From NCBI GenBank assembly GCA_015486505.1, contig WFRP01000261.1, positions 1-12,647 on the forward strand: a DNA stretch of 12,647 nucleotides, given 5' to 3'. Shown here one piece after another: positions 1 through 6,372 of this stretch. Position 1 is the first letter of the stretch; each line of letters begins with the position of its first letter. The notes under the pieces were generated by a model. That model made no database searches. It saw nothing but the letters and a program-made list of their open reading frames with translations, and was not told the origin of the DNA. Both the position numbers and the translations under genes were made by a program. The DNA comes from Pseudomonadota bacterium (GTDB lineage Bacteria > Desulfobacterota > Anaeroferrophillalia > Anaeroferrophillales > Tharpellaceae).

Positions 1-2
1 AA

Positions 3-659
3 TTAGAGGAAATCTGGCAGGGAAAATCGATTGCGGTTTCTCCGGATTTCAAAAACTTTACCCTTGCCGTCGCGACCCATCGTGTCCGTCAGGCCTGGGT
101 TACCGACACCAAAGTTAACTTCTGTGCCAAAGCCTACCCCACGGTGAGTATTGCCCACCCCGATGCCGCCCCGTTATCAGTGCTCGGCGGTTTTCTGCGC
201 AATGGCTATCTCCATCGCGCTATCAGGGAAGAGGGTGGGGCGTACGGCGGCGGCGCCGGGCATGACCCCGGCAGCGCGGCATTCCGTTTTTATTCTTACC
301 GTGATCCCCGTTTTCAGGAGACTCTGGATGATTTTGACCGCTCGTTAGAGTGGCTGCAAAAACATAAGCACGAGCCCCGACAGGTAGAAGAAGCCATCCT
401 GGGCGTGGTCAGCCAGATCGACAAACCGGGCTCACCTTCAGGCCGGGCCAAGCAGGCCTTCTTTGATAACCTCTACGGCCGCGACCCCGAATTTATGCGC
501 AGCTACCGGCGTCAGGTTCTGGCCGTGACCCTGGCAGATTTGCAAAGGGTGGCGGCCACCTATCTCAAGCCCGAAAAAGCCAATATCGCGGTTTTGACTG
601 ATGCAATCAGCGCGCAACGGGAAGCGGCAAATTTGGAGCTTGAAGTGATTGAACTGTAA
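3..659 (+). CDS. M16 family zinc metallopeptidase, PreP-like, C-terminal fragment (5' end outside window)
   Basis: The reading frame is open from base 3 and ends at TAA 657-659, leaving 218 residues of a protein whose start lies left of the window. The GTG at 144 is not the real start, because homologous-looking sequence continues upstream of it. The segment FLRNGYLHRAIREEGGAYGG (fragment residues about 64-83) matches the C-terminal half of M16 peptidases of the presequence-protease/insulinase type. There the conserved Arg (IREEGG) and Tyr (GAYG) help hold the substrate. The HxxEH zinc site belongs to the N-terminal half and is not visible. Members of this family degrade peptides of roughly 10-70 residues inside a closed chamber. 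The gene converges on the toxin gene, 48 bp beyond its stop. I see no strong hairpin-plus-T-run terminator in that gap, only a T-run at about 677-684. The family is secure; the PreP subtype is an inference from the motif. Confidence 0.88.
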   Translation, partial: LEEIWQGKSIAVSPDFKNFTLAVATHRVRQAWVTDTKVNFCAKAYPTVSIAHPDAAPLSVLGGFLRNGYLHRAIREEGGAYGGGAGHDPGSAAFRFYSYRDPRFQETLDDFDRSLEWLQKHKHEPRQVEEAILGVVSQIDKPGSPSGRAKQAFFDNLYGRDPEFMRSYRRQVLAVTLADLQRVAATYLKPEKANIAVLTDAISAQREAANLELEVIEL

Positions 660-707
660 AAAACGTGGTCCTCTCTTTTTTTTGCCGGGCGGTTTTGTTT
701 TCGGATT

Positions 708-995
708 TCATGGAAGATTCTCACGGTAGACAGTTAGAATTTCGATCGCATCGCCATTTACCTGGTAAACAAAACTGTATCTTTGGTAAACTACACGCCG
801 AATATCTTCTCCAAACTCAGGCATGGGAGTACCTGAAAATGGAAACTGAACCAACATCGTCATCAACCACTCCTCGAGATGGTTCAAGTAATCCAACACA
901 AATTCATTGGAAAGGTTTTGTCGATAAAGGTAGGAAGCAATCTCTTGTAAGCGTTGACGAGCCCGCGGAGAGAATACAATCGTCCGACTACTCAT
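708..995 (-). CDS. RelE/ParE-superfamily toxin of a type II toxin-antitoxin pair
   Basis: This 95-aa basic protein has the usual layout of RelE/ParE toxins. It begins with a beta strand (TIVFSPRARQRLQEIASYLY), continues with two helices, then the P-x-S-G-turn (FPFSGTPMPEF), and ends in strands with IRRVVYQRYSFVYQV and AIEILTVYREN. The spaced Arg and Tyr residues in the last third are the typical family pattern. ParE-type members poison gyrase and RelE-type members cleave mRNA on the ribosome; the sequence alone does not separate the two. Its ATG (995) overlaps the antitoxin stop by 8 bp (ATGAGTAG), so translation is probably coupled. Its stop is 48 bp from the end of the convergent peptidase gene. 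The family assignment is good; the cellular target is unknown. Confidence 0.85.
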   Translation of the reverse strand: MSSRTIVFSPRARQRLQEIASYLYRQNLSNEFVLDYLNHLEEWLMTMLVQFPFSGTPMPEFGEDIRRVVYQRYSFVYQVNGDAIEILTVYRENLP

Positions 996-1200
996 ATTCA
1001 GCTCGAATACATCTCATAACCTGTTCAAGGGGCTCAGCTTCCCCCTTCTCCAACTGTTGGATGGAGACTCCAATATCCTGCTTAATTTTTTGCTGCAGAA
1101 TAAACTCTGAAAAGGCTCCTGCAATAGAGTTAAGATCATTGCCGTAAGTTTTCCTGATATTATTTTCAAGTTCAGGATTATCTATTTGGATATTCAGCAT
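988..1200 (-). CDS. Putative antitoxin partner of the RelE/ParE-type toxin
   Basis: This acidic protein of 70 residues starts MLNIQIDNPELENNIRKTYG and is predicted to be mostly helical. It has a Glu-rich C-terminal half (QQLEKGEAEPLEQVMRCIRAEYE) that could wrap the toxin. I chose the ATG at 1200 because GGGAG lies 6 nt upstream; an in-frame ATG at 1221 would add MLTWELK but lacks a comparable site. Gene order (antitoxin first), small size, opposite charge to the toxin and the 8-bp overlap support the role. I do not recognise a ribbon-helix-helix or other named DNA-binding fold with confidence. Autoregulation, usual for such operons, is therefore only plausible. A short TTAAG-G-CTTAA dyad at 1223-1233 lies in the leader, 22 bp from the start. 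The end of a 239-bp inverted-repeat element lies 39 bp upstream. Confidence 0.78.
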   Translation of the reverse strand: MLNIQIDNPELENNIRKTYGNDLNSIAGAFSEFILQQKIKQDIGVSIQQLEKGEAEPLEQVMRCIRAEYE

Positions 1201-1206
1201 TTTCAA

Positions 1207-1211
1207 CTCCC
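1207..1211 (-). promoter_or_regulatory. Ribosome binding site deciding the antitoxin start
   Basis: GGGAG on the minus strand with 6 nt to the ATG at 1200. It lies inside the longer in-frame extension beginning at 1221, so the shorter start is preferred. Confidence 0.6.
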
Positions 1212-1239
1212 ATGTTAACAATTTAAGGCTTAATTTTTG

Positions 1240-1478
1240 GTAACTATTCAGCCGAATCCGGGGTCGGGCGCGGTTTTTCTCCGCTAGGCGTTAAGATTTC
1301 TGTTTTTCCAGTTCTCGCTGCGCCCGCCTTGCAAAACTCGCTTACGCTCAAACAGTTGCAATGCTAATGGGCTCCCGCTCGCTTCCGAAAAACAACGAAA
1401 TCGTTTCCGCAACCGCTTACGAAAAACCACCCCCGCCCCCTCCAGAAGGTGGGGGGTAAAATTTGGCTGAATAGTTAC
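1240..1478. mobile_element. 239-bp MITE-like element with terminal inverted repeats (repeat family 1, copy 1)
   Basis: The element begins GTAACTATTCAGCC (1240-1253) and ends GGCTGAATAGTTAC (1465-1478). These are perfect 14-bp inverted repeats, and 17 of 18 positions match if extended inwards by four bases. It contains no ORF of substance and no transposase, so it would have to be mobilised in trans. Its first 130 bp (1240-1369) recur almost unchanged at 12497-12628; I count one substitution (T at 1285 versus C) and one small cluster of changes at about 1309-1314. The two copies diverge after the shared ATGCTAATG. Flanks are T-rich on both sides, so no convincing target-site duplication can be called. 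It fills the gap between the sensor-kinase stop (6 bp away) and the antitoxin leader (39 bp from its ATG). The element class is inferred; the inverted repeats and the second copy are seen directly. Confidence 0.75.
1421..1455 (-). terminator. Possible terminator-like hairpin inside the inverted-repeat element
   Basis: A G/C-rich dyad can pair CCCCC-T-CC (1436-1443) with GG-T-GGGGG (1448-1455) around an AGAA loop. Alternatively CCACC (1427-1431) pairs with GGTGG (1448-1452). Read on the minus strand, the second form is followed directly by TTTTTC. It would lie just downstream of the Cache-PAS kinase gene and could end that transcript before the toxin-antitoxin operon. The T-run is short and two pairings compete, so this is tentative. 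Confidence 0.3.
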
Positions 1479-1484
1479 TTTTTT

Positions 1485-3914
1485 TTACAGGTTTTCAGTT
1501 GAATTGTTCTCTGCCGGTGAATCCTCTGCGGCCGCGGGCAGATAGATGTTAAAAGTTGTGCCTTGATTAATGATGGAGGTGAAGGTCAAATGACCCTGGT
1601 GTCGTTCGATAATCGAGTTGCAGGTTGCCAGGCCGAGGCCGTTACCGAGCTCCCTGGTGGTAAAATAGGGCTCTAAAATCTTATCGATATTTTCCTCGGG
1701 AATGCCGCAGCCTTCATCCCGGATTGAAATTTTTACAACCTTCCGGTTCTTTATGGGGATGGCGGTGTTTTCCGGGTTCTGGTTGTCGATGTTTAGCGCC
1801 TGAATATAAATGGTGCCGCCGGACTTCATCGCCTGTTCGGCGTTAATGACGAGATTGGAGATTACCTGACTGAGCTGGTTTTTATCGACATCAACCGCCC
1901 AGAGATCAGCGGCGATATCAATCTCCAATTTGCTGTTGCTGCCGCGCAGGGAAAAATTGGCGGTTTCGCGAATGATTTCATTAATGGTCAGGATCTCAGT
2001 AGTGGGGGCGCCGCCTTTGGCAAAGGTCAGCAGTTGACCGGTAAGGGCTTTGGCACGTTCGATCGAGTTTTCCGCGGCAAGCAAAAAATCACCGGCGGGA
2101 TTTTCCGGTTCAAGCTGGGTTCGTGCCAGAGTGATATTGCCAAAAATACCGGTCATCAGGTTGTTGAAATCATGGGCGATGCCGCCGGCCAGAGTGCCGA
2201 GTGATTCGAGCTGGCGCCGGCGCAGAAGCTCATGCTCGGTGGCGAGTTTAGCCGTCACATCCCGAAATACCAGGACCACGCCGATAATGATTTGCTTGGT
2301 GTCCCGAATTGGCGCCGCGCTGTCTTCGATGTCATACTCATTGTCGTTTCGGTCGAGCAGGATGGTTTGACTGTTAAGAGTGACGGTTTCCTGCCGGCGC
2401 AAAACTTCTTTGATGGGATCAGGCCGGGGCTTGCGGGTGTTTTTGTCGATGATTTTGAAAATTTTATTAACCGGCTGCTGCCGGGCTTCTTTCTGCGGCC
2501 AGCCGGTTAATTTTTCTGCAATTGGATTTAGCAGCACGATGCGGCCTTCGGCGTCGGTCGCGATGACGGCATCACCGATTGATTGCAGGGTGACGGTCAG
2601 GCGTTCATGTTCGGTCAGCAGTTGTCGTTGAGCTTCACTGCGATCCTGCAGCATCTGATTGGCATAACCGGAAAGCTCATAAAACTCCTTGAAACGCAGT
2701 TCATCCTGATTGATCATGGTTGAAGAAACGGCCGCCCGCTTGAAAAAATTGAAGAAAATCAGGTAATCTTTCTCCAGATAGCGGCCGACGAGGGCTAATA
2801 GAGCGATAAAAATCAGGATGATGGCCAGAGTTGTGCCGGCTATGTTAACAATAATCGACTGTTGGTGCCGGCGCAGATTCTGATGGAGAGTCGCGATTTC
2901 TTTTTCACAATCATCAAGGTAGACTCCGGAACCGACCATCCAGCGCCAGTCATCTATGCCCATAACAAATGAGACCTTGGGGGAAGGTTTGTTGAAGACT
3001 TTTTTGCCTGATGCCGGTTGTTCTGAGGGCTTGTCCCAGACGTAGTAAATAAAATCACCGTGGGGTTTGGCCGCGGCCCGGCGTTCTTCCTGGACAACCT
3101 TGACCCCGTTGGGATCGGTTAAATCCCAGTAATTTTTTCCGATAAGTTGCGGTTTGGGGGCGAGCATCAAGGTGTCGCCATCATAGGAAACCACGAAAAT
3201 ATAACCATTTCCCTGGGCGCCGAAGCGTATTTTACCGATATCTCCCAGTAATTTCTGCTGCAGGTCACGGTCAACTTCGGCCGGATAATAAGCACAGCCG
3301 ATAATCCAGTTGTAGGGGGTGAATTTTTTTGAATAATAGGTTACAACTTCTTCCGGTTGAACGCCATTCTCAGTTTTGGGATAGAGATGATTGTAACCCT
3401 CTTCACTTCTCAGCTTACCGGAATTTATTATATCACCAATTGCCTTATGGATTTGCAGGTTGTGGCGACCGATGGGACTGATGCCTTGACGCTTGTCGGC
3501 AAAAATTACATTCCCTTGCTCATCAATGATGAAACAGTACCCATATTCGTGATTAAAACGAATCTGGCGTAAACTTGCCTTAATTATCTCCTTTGTTTTA
3601 TTGTCATTGCCGGTTTCGTTATAAATTTTCTCCGCCAGGGCGCAAGTATCTTCAACCCTTTTCATAATCTCCTGTTTGACCTGGGCTGTGGTTCGTATGC
3701 GGGCTATCTCGATTTGTTCAACTACGCGTTCAACCTCACGTTTAACCATGGCTTTCTGGTTTTCAATGAAGTTGCGGCGGATACTTTGGGCCTGTTGTTC
3801 AAATTGATGAAAACTTTTGTTGACCTGAAAGCTGCCCAGGATTATCGCCTGGGCGACCAGGGCAAACACTATTAAGCCGCGTAACAGGTTTATGAGTCGG
3901 ATCTTTCTGGGCAT
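1485..3914 (-). CDS. Membrane sensor histidine kinase with double Cache and PAS domains
   Basis: The protein has 809 residues. A membrane segment near 11-29 is followed by a long extracytoplasmic region (about 40-345) with two Cache-like repeats: one around YGYCFIIDEQGNVIFADKR, the other around GNGYIFVVSYDGDTLMLAPK. A second membrane helix lies at about 354-376. A PAS domain spans about 435-555 (TLQSIGDAVIATDAEGRIVL). The H-box LGTLAGGIAHDFNNLM puts the phospho-acceptor His at 581. The catalytic domain shows the N-box QVISNLVINAEQAM, DEGCGIP, EPYFTT and GNGLGLATC. Cache domains usually bind small organic ligands in the periplasm. There is no receiver domain and no adjacent response regulator, so the partner is elsewhere. 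GGAG lies 6 nt before the ATG at 3914; a TTG at 3917 is less well spaced. It starts 46 bp after leuB ends, so the two may be co-transcribed. Confidence 0.93.
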   Translation of the reverse strand: MPRKIRLINLLRGLIVFALVAQAIILGSFQVNKSFHQFEQQAQSIRRNFIENQKAMVKREVERVVEQIEIARIRTTAQVKQEIMKRVEDTCALAEKIYNETGNDNKTKEIIKASLRQIRFNHEYGYCFIIDEQGNVIFADKRQGISPIGRHNLQIHKAIGDIINSGKLRSEEGYNHLYPKTENGVQPEEVVTYYSKKFTPYNWIIGCAYYPAEVDRDLQQKLLGDIGKIRFGAQGNGYIFVVSYDGDTLMLAPKPQLIGKNYWDLTDPNGVKVVQEERRAAAKPHGDFIYYVWDKPSEQPASGKKVFNKPSPKVSFVMGIDDWRWMVGSGVYLDDCEKEIATLHQNLRRHQQSIIVNIAGTTLAIILIFIALLALVGRYLEKDYLIFFNFFKRAAVSSTMINQDELRFKEFYELSGYANQMLQDRSEAQRQLLTEHERLTVTLQSIGDAVIATDAEGRIVLLNPIAEKLTGWPQKEARQQPVNKIFKIIDKNTRKPRPDPIKEVLRRQETVTLNSQTILLDRNDNEYDIEDSAAPIRDTKQIIIGVVLVFRDVTAKLATEHELLRRRQLESLGTLAGGIAHDFNNLMTGIFGNITLARTQLEPENPAGDFLLAAENSIERAKALTGQLLTFAKGGAPTTEILTINEIIRETANFSLRGSNSKLEIDIAADLWAVDVDKNQLSQVISNLVINAEQAMKSGGTIYIQALNIDNQNPENTAIPIKNRKVVKISIRDEGCGIPEENIDKILEPYFTTRELGNGLGLATCNSIIERHQGHLTFTSIINQGTTFNIYLPAAAEDSPAENNSTENL

Positions 3915-3960
3915 CAAAAACTCCAGGAAATCTTAGGTCTGTAGCGGTTGCTGCAGTATC

Positions 3961-5034
3961 TCAAAGAAAACTGACGATAGCATTTCCCATTTCAACGGTA
4001 TTGACGGTTTTAGTCTTGTCGGTGGCGATATCCCGGGTGTGGATGCCGGCCGCCAGGGTTTTTTTAACGGCATTTTCGATGGCGTCGGCGGCCTCATCCA
4101 AAGCGAAAGAGAAACGCAGGAGCATGGCCGCGGAAAGAATCTGGGCGATCGGGTTGGCACTGCCCTGGCCGGCAATATCCGGGGCCGAGCCGCCGGCGGG
4201 TTCATAGAGACCGAAATTATCCCGGTTGAGGCTGGCTGAAGCTAAAAGGCCCATCGAGCCGGTCAGCATCGCCGCTTCATCGGAGATGATATCACCGAAC
4301 ATATTACCGCAGAGCATAACGTCAAACTGCTGCGGATCTTTAACCATCTGCATGGTGGCGTTGTCGATATAGAGATGGTTCAGGGTAACATCGGGATACT
4401 CTTTCGCGACCTCGATTACTACTTCACGCCATAAAACCATACTGGTTAAAACGTTGGCTTTATCGATTGAAGTGACTATCTTTCGGCGTTTGCGGGCGGC
4501 GCGAAAAGCCAGATGGGCGATCCGTTCGATTTCGCCCCGGCTGTAGACCAGCGTATCGAAGGCTTTTTCTTTGGCCCCTGAGCCTTCCCGGCCTTTGGGC
4601 TTACCGAAGTAGATACCGCCGGTCAATTCGCGGACGCAGAGAATGTCAAAACCGTCACCGACAATCTCCGGTTTCAGCGGGGAGGCCGCGGTCAGCGAGG
4701 GATATATCCGGGCCGGGCGAAAGTTACAGAAAAGATCAAAATGTTTTCTTAAAGGCAGCAGCGCGGCCCGTTCCGGCTGCGCGGCCGGGGGCAGATTTTC
4801 CCATTGCGGCCCGCCGACCGAGCCGAAAAGAATCGCGTCGCTTTCTTCGCAGCATTTCAGGGTTTCCGCCGGCAGCGCCATACCGTGCCTGTCGATGGCG
4901 CAGCCGCCGACATCAGCATAGTTGTACGAAAATTCGCAGGCGAATTTTCCCTGGATTACGTCCAGGACTTTAACCGCTTCCGCCATAACCTCCGGGCCGA
5001 TACCATCACCGGCTAAAATTGCGATCTTTTTCAT
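3961..5034 (-). CDS. leuB: 3-isopropylmalate dehydrogenase
   Basis: This 357-residue protein has the full length usual for LeuB. The enzyme oxidises and decarboxylates (2R,3S)-3-isopropylmalate with NAD+ and Mg2+ or Mn2+ to 2-oxoisocaproate, the third step of leucine synthesis, in the cytoplasm. Visible marks are the N-terminal IAILAGDGIGPEVMAEAVKV, the substrate-loop region VTSIDKANVLTSMVLWREVV with the catalytic Lys, the metal-binding GNMFGDIISDEAAMLTGSMG, and the nucleotide-loop signature YEPAGGSAPDIAGQGSANPIAQI. AGGAGAG lies 9 nt before the ATG at 5034. No leuA, leuC or leuD lies beside it, so the leucine genes are not all clustered here. Upstream is a repeat-family-2 copy whose end is about 40 bp from the start. 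Downstream a sensor kinase follows after 46 bp. Isocitrate or tartrate dehydrogenase relatives are less likely given the LeuB-type length and motifs. Confidence 0.96.
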   Translation of the reverse strand: MKKIAILAGDGIGPEVMAEAVKVLDVIQGKFACEFSYNYADVGGCAIDRHGMALPAETLKCCEESDAILFGSVGGPQWENLPPAAQPERAALLPLRKHFDLFCNFRPARIYPSLTAASPLKPEIVGDGFDILCVRELTGGIYFGKPKGREGSGAKEKAFDTLVYSRGEIERIAHLAFRAARKRRKIVTSIDKANVLTSMVLWREVVIEVAKEYPDVTLNHLYIDNATMQMVKDPQQFDVMLCGNMFGDIISDEAAMLTGSMGLLASASLNRDNFGLYEPAGGSAPDIAGQGSANPIAQILSAAMLLRFSFALDEAADAIENAVKKTLAAGIHTRDIATDKTKTVNTVEMGNAIVSFL

Positions 5035-5073
5035 TGTTTATCGCTCTCCTGTTTGAAGTTTTTGCTGCATTAA

Positions 5074-5205
5074 CCTTATACAGGTCATTTTCGGTTTGAA
5101 AAAACAAGAAAATGTTCTGATAAAAGTACTTATTTGCGACCATCGGAAGTGCTCCCGGGTGCGGGTCAGTAACTTTCTTCCGGGTTGCGGGATATGTTCC
5201 CGCAT
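5074..5205 (-). repeat. Repeat family 2, copy A, upstream of leuB
   Basis: About 132 bp recur at 9849-10002 in the same orientation. Both copies lie between the end of one minus-strand gene and the start of the next. The best-conserved block is 5101-5138 against 9873-9910, where I count 36 of 38 identical bases. Further shared parts are CCTTATACAGGT/CCTTACAGGT at the gene-proximal end, GTAACTTTCTT, and a hairpin at the distal end. This copy has one version of a 25-bp internal unit (5136-5160), where copy B has two. Its A/T-rich inverted repeat at about 5088-5114 is imperfect where copy B has a perfect palindrome. It encodes nothing obvious. The placement suggests a promoter or leader role, which is inference. 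Confidence 0.8.
5186..5204. repeat. Hairpin module TGCGGGA-5 nt-TCCCGCA
   Basis: Perfect 7-bp stem around TATGT, 35 bp past the stop of the receiver/kinase gene. The same hairpin occurs at 9984-10002 with one mispair, and on the opposite strand orientation at 12627-12645. No T-run follows, so it is not a canonical intrinsic terminator. Confidence 0.7.
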
Positions 5206-5239
5206 TAGCTGAATCCAGGGTTTTTTGTCTGGGTTTAAA

Positions 5240-6370
5240 TCACACCGGGAACGTAAGCCGGAAAGAGGCGCCGCCCTGAGCCTGGTTGACCGCCGTAATC
5301 TCACCACCCATAGCCTCGACTGCCATTTTACAGAAGTTTAAACCCAGGCCCTGTCCTTTCTGGCTGCGATCAATCTGATAGAATTTCTGGAAAATCTTGT
5401 CCAGATATTCGTCAGCGATCCCCGGCCCATTGTCGGAAACTGAAAAAACAATCTGTTTTTCAAGACGTTCCACGGCCAGAACAATTTCGCCACCCGCTTC
5501 GGGCAAGCCGTGTTTTATAGCATTAGCTATAAGGTTCTGCATAACCCGATTCAGCAGTTTCCGGTCTGTCTGCAGGGTGATATCAGCCGGGGTCGCGCGC
5601 AACTTTATTTTGAACCTTTCCGGTTCGTCTTTAAAAGTAAACTGGATCACCAGTTTCTGTAATAACTCAAGGCAGTTGATTGATTGTTTATAAACCTCGA
5701 TCTGCCCGTTTTCCATTGTGGCGATATCGAGAATGCTTTTGGCCATTGTCTGGATCTGTTGCATTGTCGCATTAATCTTGTGCAGTGAGCTGATCAACTC
5801 GGCATCCGCTTCATCTTTTTGTTCAAGCTCATTAATCAACACCTCCAGCATCATCATCCCGGCATGCAGAGGGCTATTGATGTCGTGGACGATCATATTA
5901 AAATATGCTTCTCGATCATTTTCGGCTTTCTGGAGCTTCCGGTAGTTTTCCGACAGCCACAGATTAAATTTCTGTTCTTTGTCAAAGGCTCTTTTTTTCT
6001 CCAGGCAGGCATTGATCCGGGCTCGCAGCAGGATCGCGTTGAAAGGCTTGGTCAGAAAATCTTCAGCTCCGGCTTCAATACATTTGACCACCGCTTCCAG
6101 TTCATCCACAACCGAAATTATAATAACCGGGATCGAGCGTATACTTTTATCCGCCTTGATCATCTGCAGGACATCAGTGCCGCTCATTTCCGGCAGCAGC
6201 AGATCAAGCAGCACCAGGTCGGGATTTGGGGGCAGTTTAATTAATCTGAGCGCCTCCTGACCATCCTCGGCAACGATAGGAGTATGGCCCAATGCTTCAA
6301 TCAGGCCTTGCAAAACATCTCGATTGATCTCATTGTCATCAACTATCAGAATTCGCGCTTTTTCCAGCAT
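5240..6370 (-). CDS. Receiver-histidine kinase protein (response regulator/kinase fusion), cytoplasmic
   Basis: The protein has 376 residues from the chosen ATG. An N-terminal receiver domain (about 5-125) carries the acidic pair in ILIVDDNEINRD, the phospho-acceptor Asp at about 56 (LVLLDLLLPEMSG), a Ser at 86 and the conserved Lys at 108 (FLTKPFN). A helical linker leads to an H-box, FNMIVHDINSPLHAG, with His at about 162. An HATPase_c domain follows, with NLIANAIKHG, SVSDNGPGI and GQGLGLNFCKMAVEAMGG. There is no membrane segment and no DNA-binding output. AAAGGA lies 8 nt before the ATG at 6370, inside the end of the upstream hybrid-kinase gene. A TTG at 6376 would overlap that gene but is too close to the site. 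With a 2-bp gap, the two genes are almost certainly one operon. The receiver is a natural acceptor for phosphate from the upstream Hpt domain, which would make this kinase an intermediate in a relay. That link is inference. Confidence 0.92.
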   Translation of the reverse strand: MLEKARILIVDDNEINRDVLQGLIEALGHTPIVAEDGQEALRLIKLPPNPDLVLLDLLLPEMSGTDVLQMIKADKSIRSIPVIIISVVDELEAVVKCIEAGAEDFLTKPFNAILLRARINACLEKKRAFDKEQKFNLWLSENYRKLQKAENDREAYFNMIVHDINSPLHAGMMMLEVLINELEQKDEADAELISSLHKINATMQQIQTMAKSILDIATMENGQIEVYKQSINCLELLQKLVIQFTFKDEPERFKIKLRATPADITLQTDRKLLNRVMQNLIANAIKHGLPEAGGEIVLAVERLEKQIVFSVSDNGPGIADEYLDKIFQKFYQIDRSQKGQGLGLNFCKMAVEAMGGEITAVNQAQGGASFRLTFPV

Positions 6371-6372
6371 TT

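Noticed and set aside
660..707. Bidirectional terminator between the peptidase and toxin genes
   Set aside because: There are a T-run and a short GCCGGGC stretch, but I could not build a convincing stem followed by a T-run on either strand.
665..1147. 160-codon plus-strand open frame
   Set aside because: It lies opposite the toxin and antitoxin genes, which have clear family features, overlapping starts and a ribosome binding site. The plus-strand product resembles nothing recognisable.
1240..1478. Remnant of a transposase gene in the inverted-repeat element
   Set aside because: Neither strand gives a frame of meaningful length or a recognisable catalytic motif, so it is called a non-autonomous element.
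3933..4205. 90-codon minus-strand frame overlapping the 3' part of leuB
   Set aside because: It is out of frame with a complete, well-conserved leuB and shows low-complexity Pro/Ser/Arg composition typical of a shadow frame.
5186..5204. Intrinsic terminator for the receiver/kinase gene
   Set aside because: The stem is good, but on the minus strand the sequence after it (AACCCGGAAG) has no T-run, and the same hairpin recurs as part of dispersed repeats.
5035..5239. Leucine riboswitch or attenuator before leuB
   Set aside because: No leader peptide with clustered Leu codons and no recognised T-box or riboswitch pattern is seen; the region is explained by the dispersed repeat.
5819..6244. 141-codon plus-strand frame opposite the receiver/kinase gene
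   Set aside because: The minus strand has intact receiver and kinase motifs across this stretch; the plus frame has no recognisable domain.
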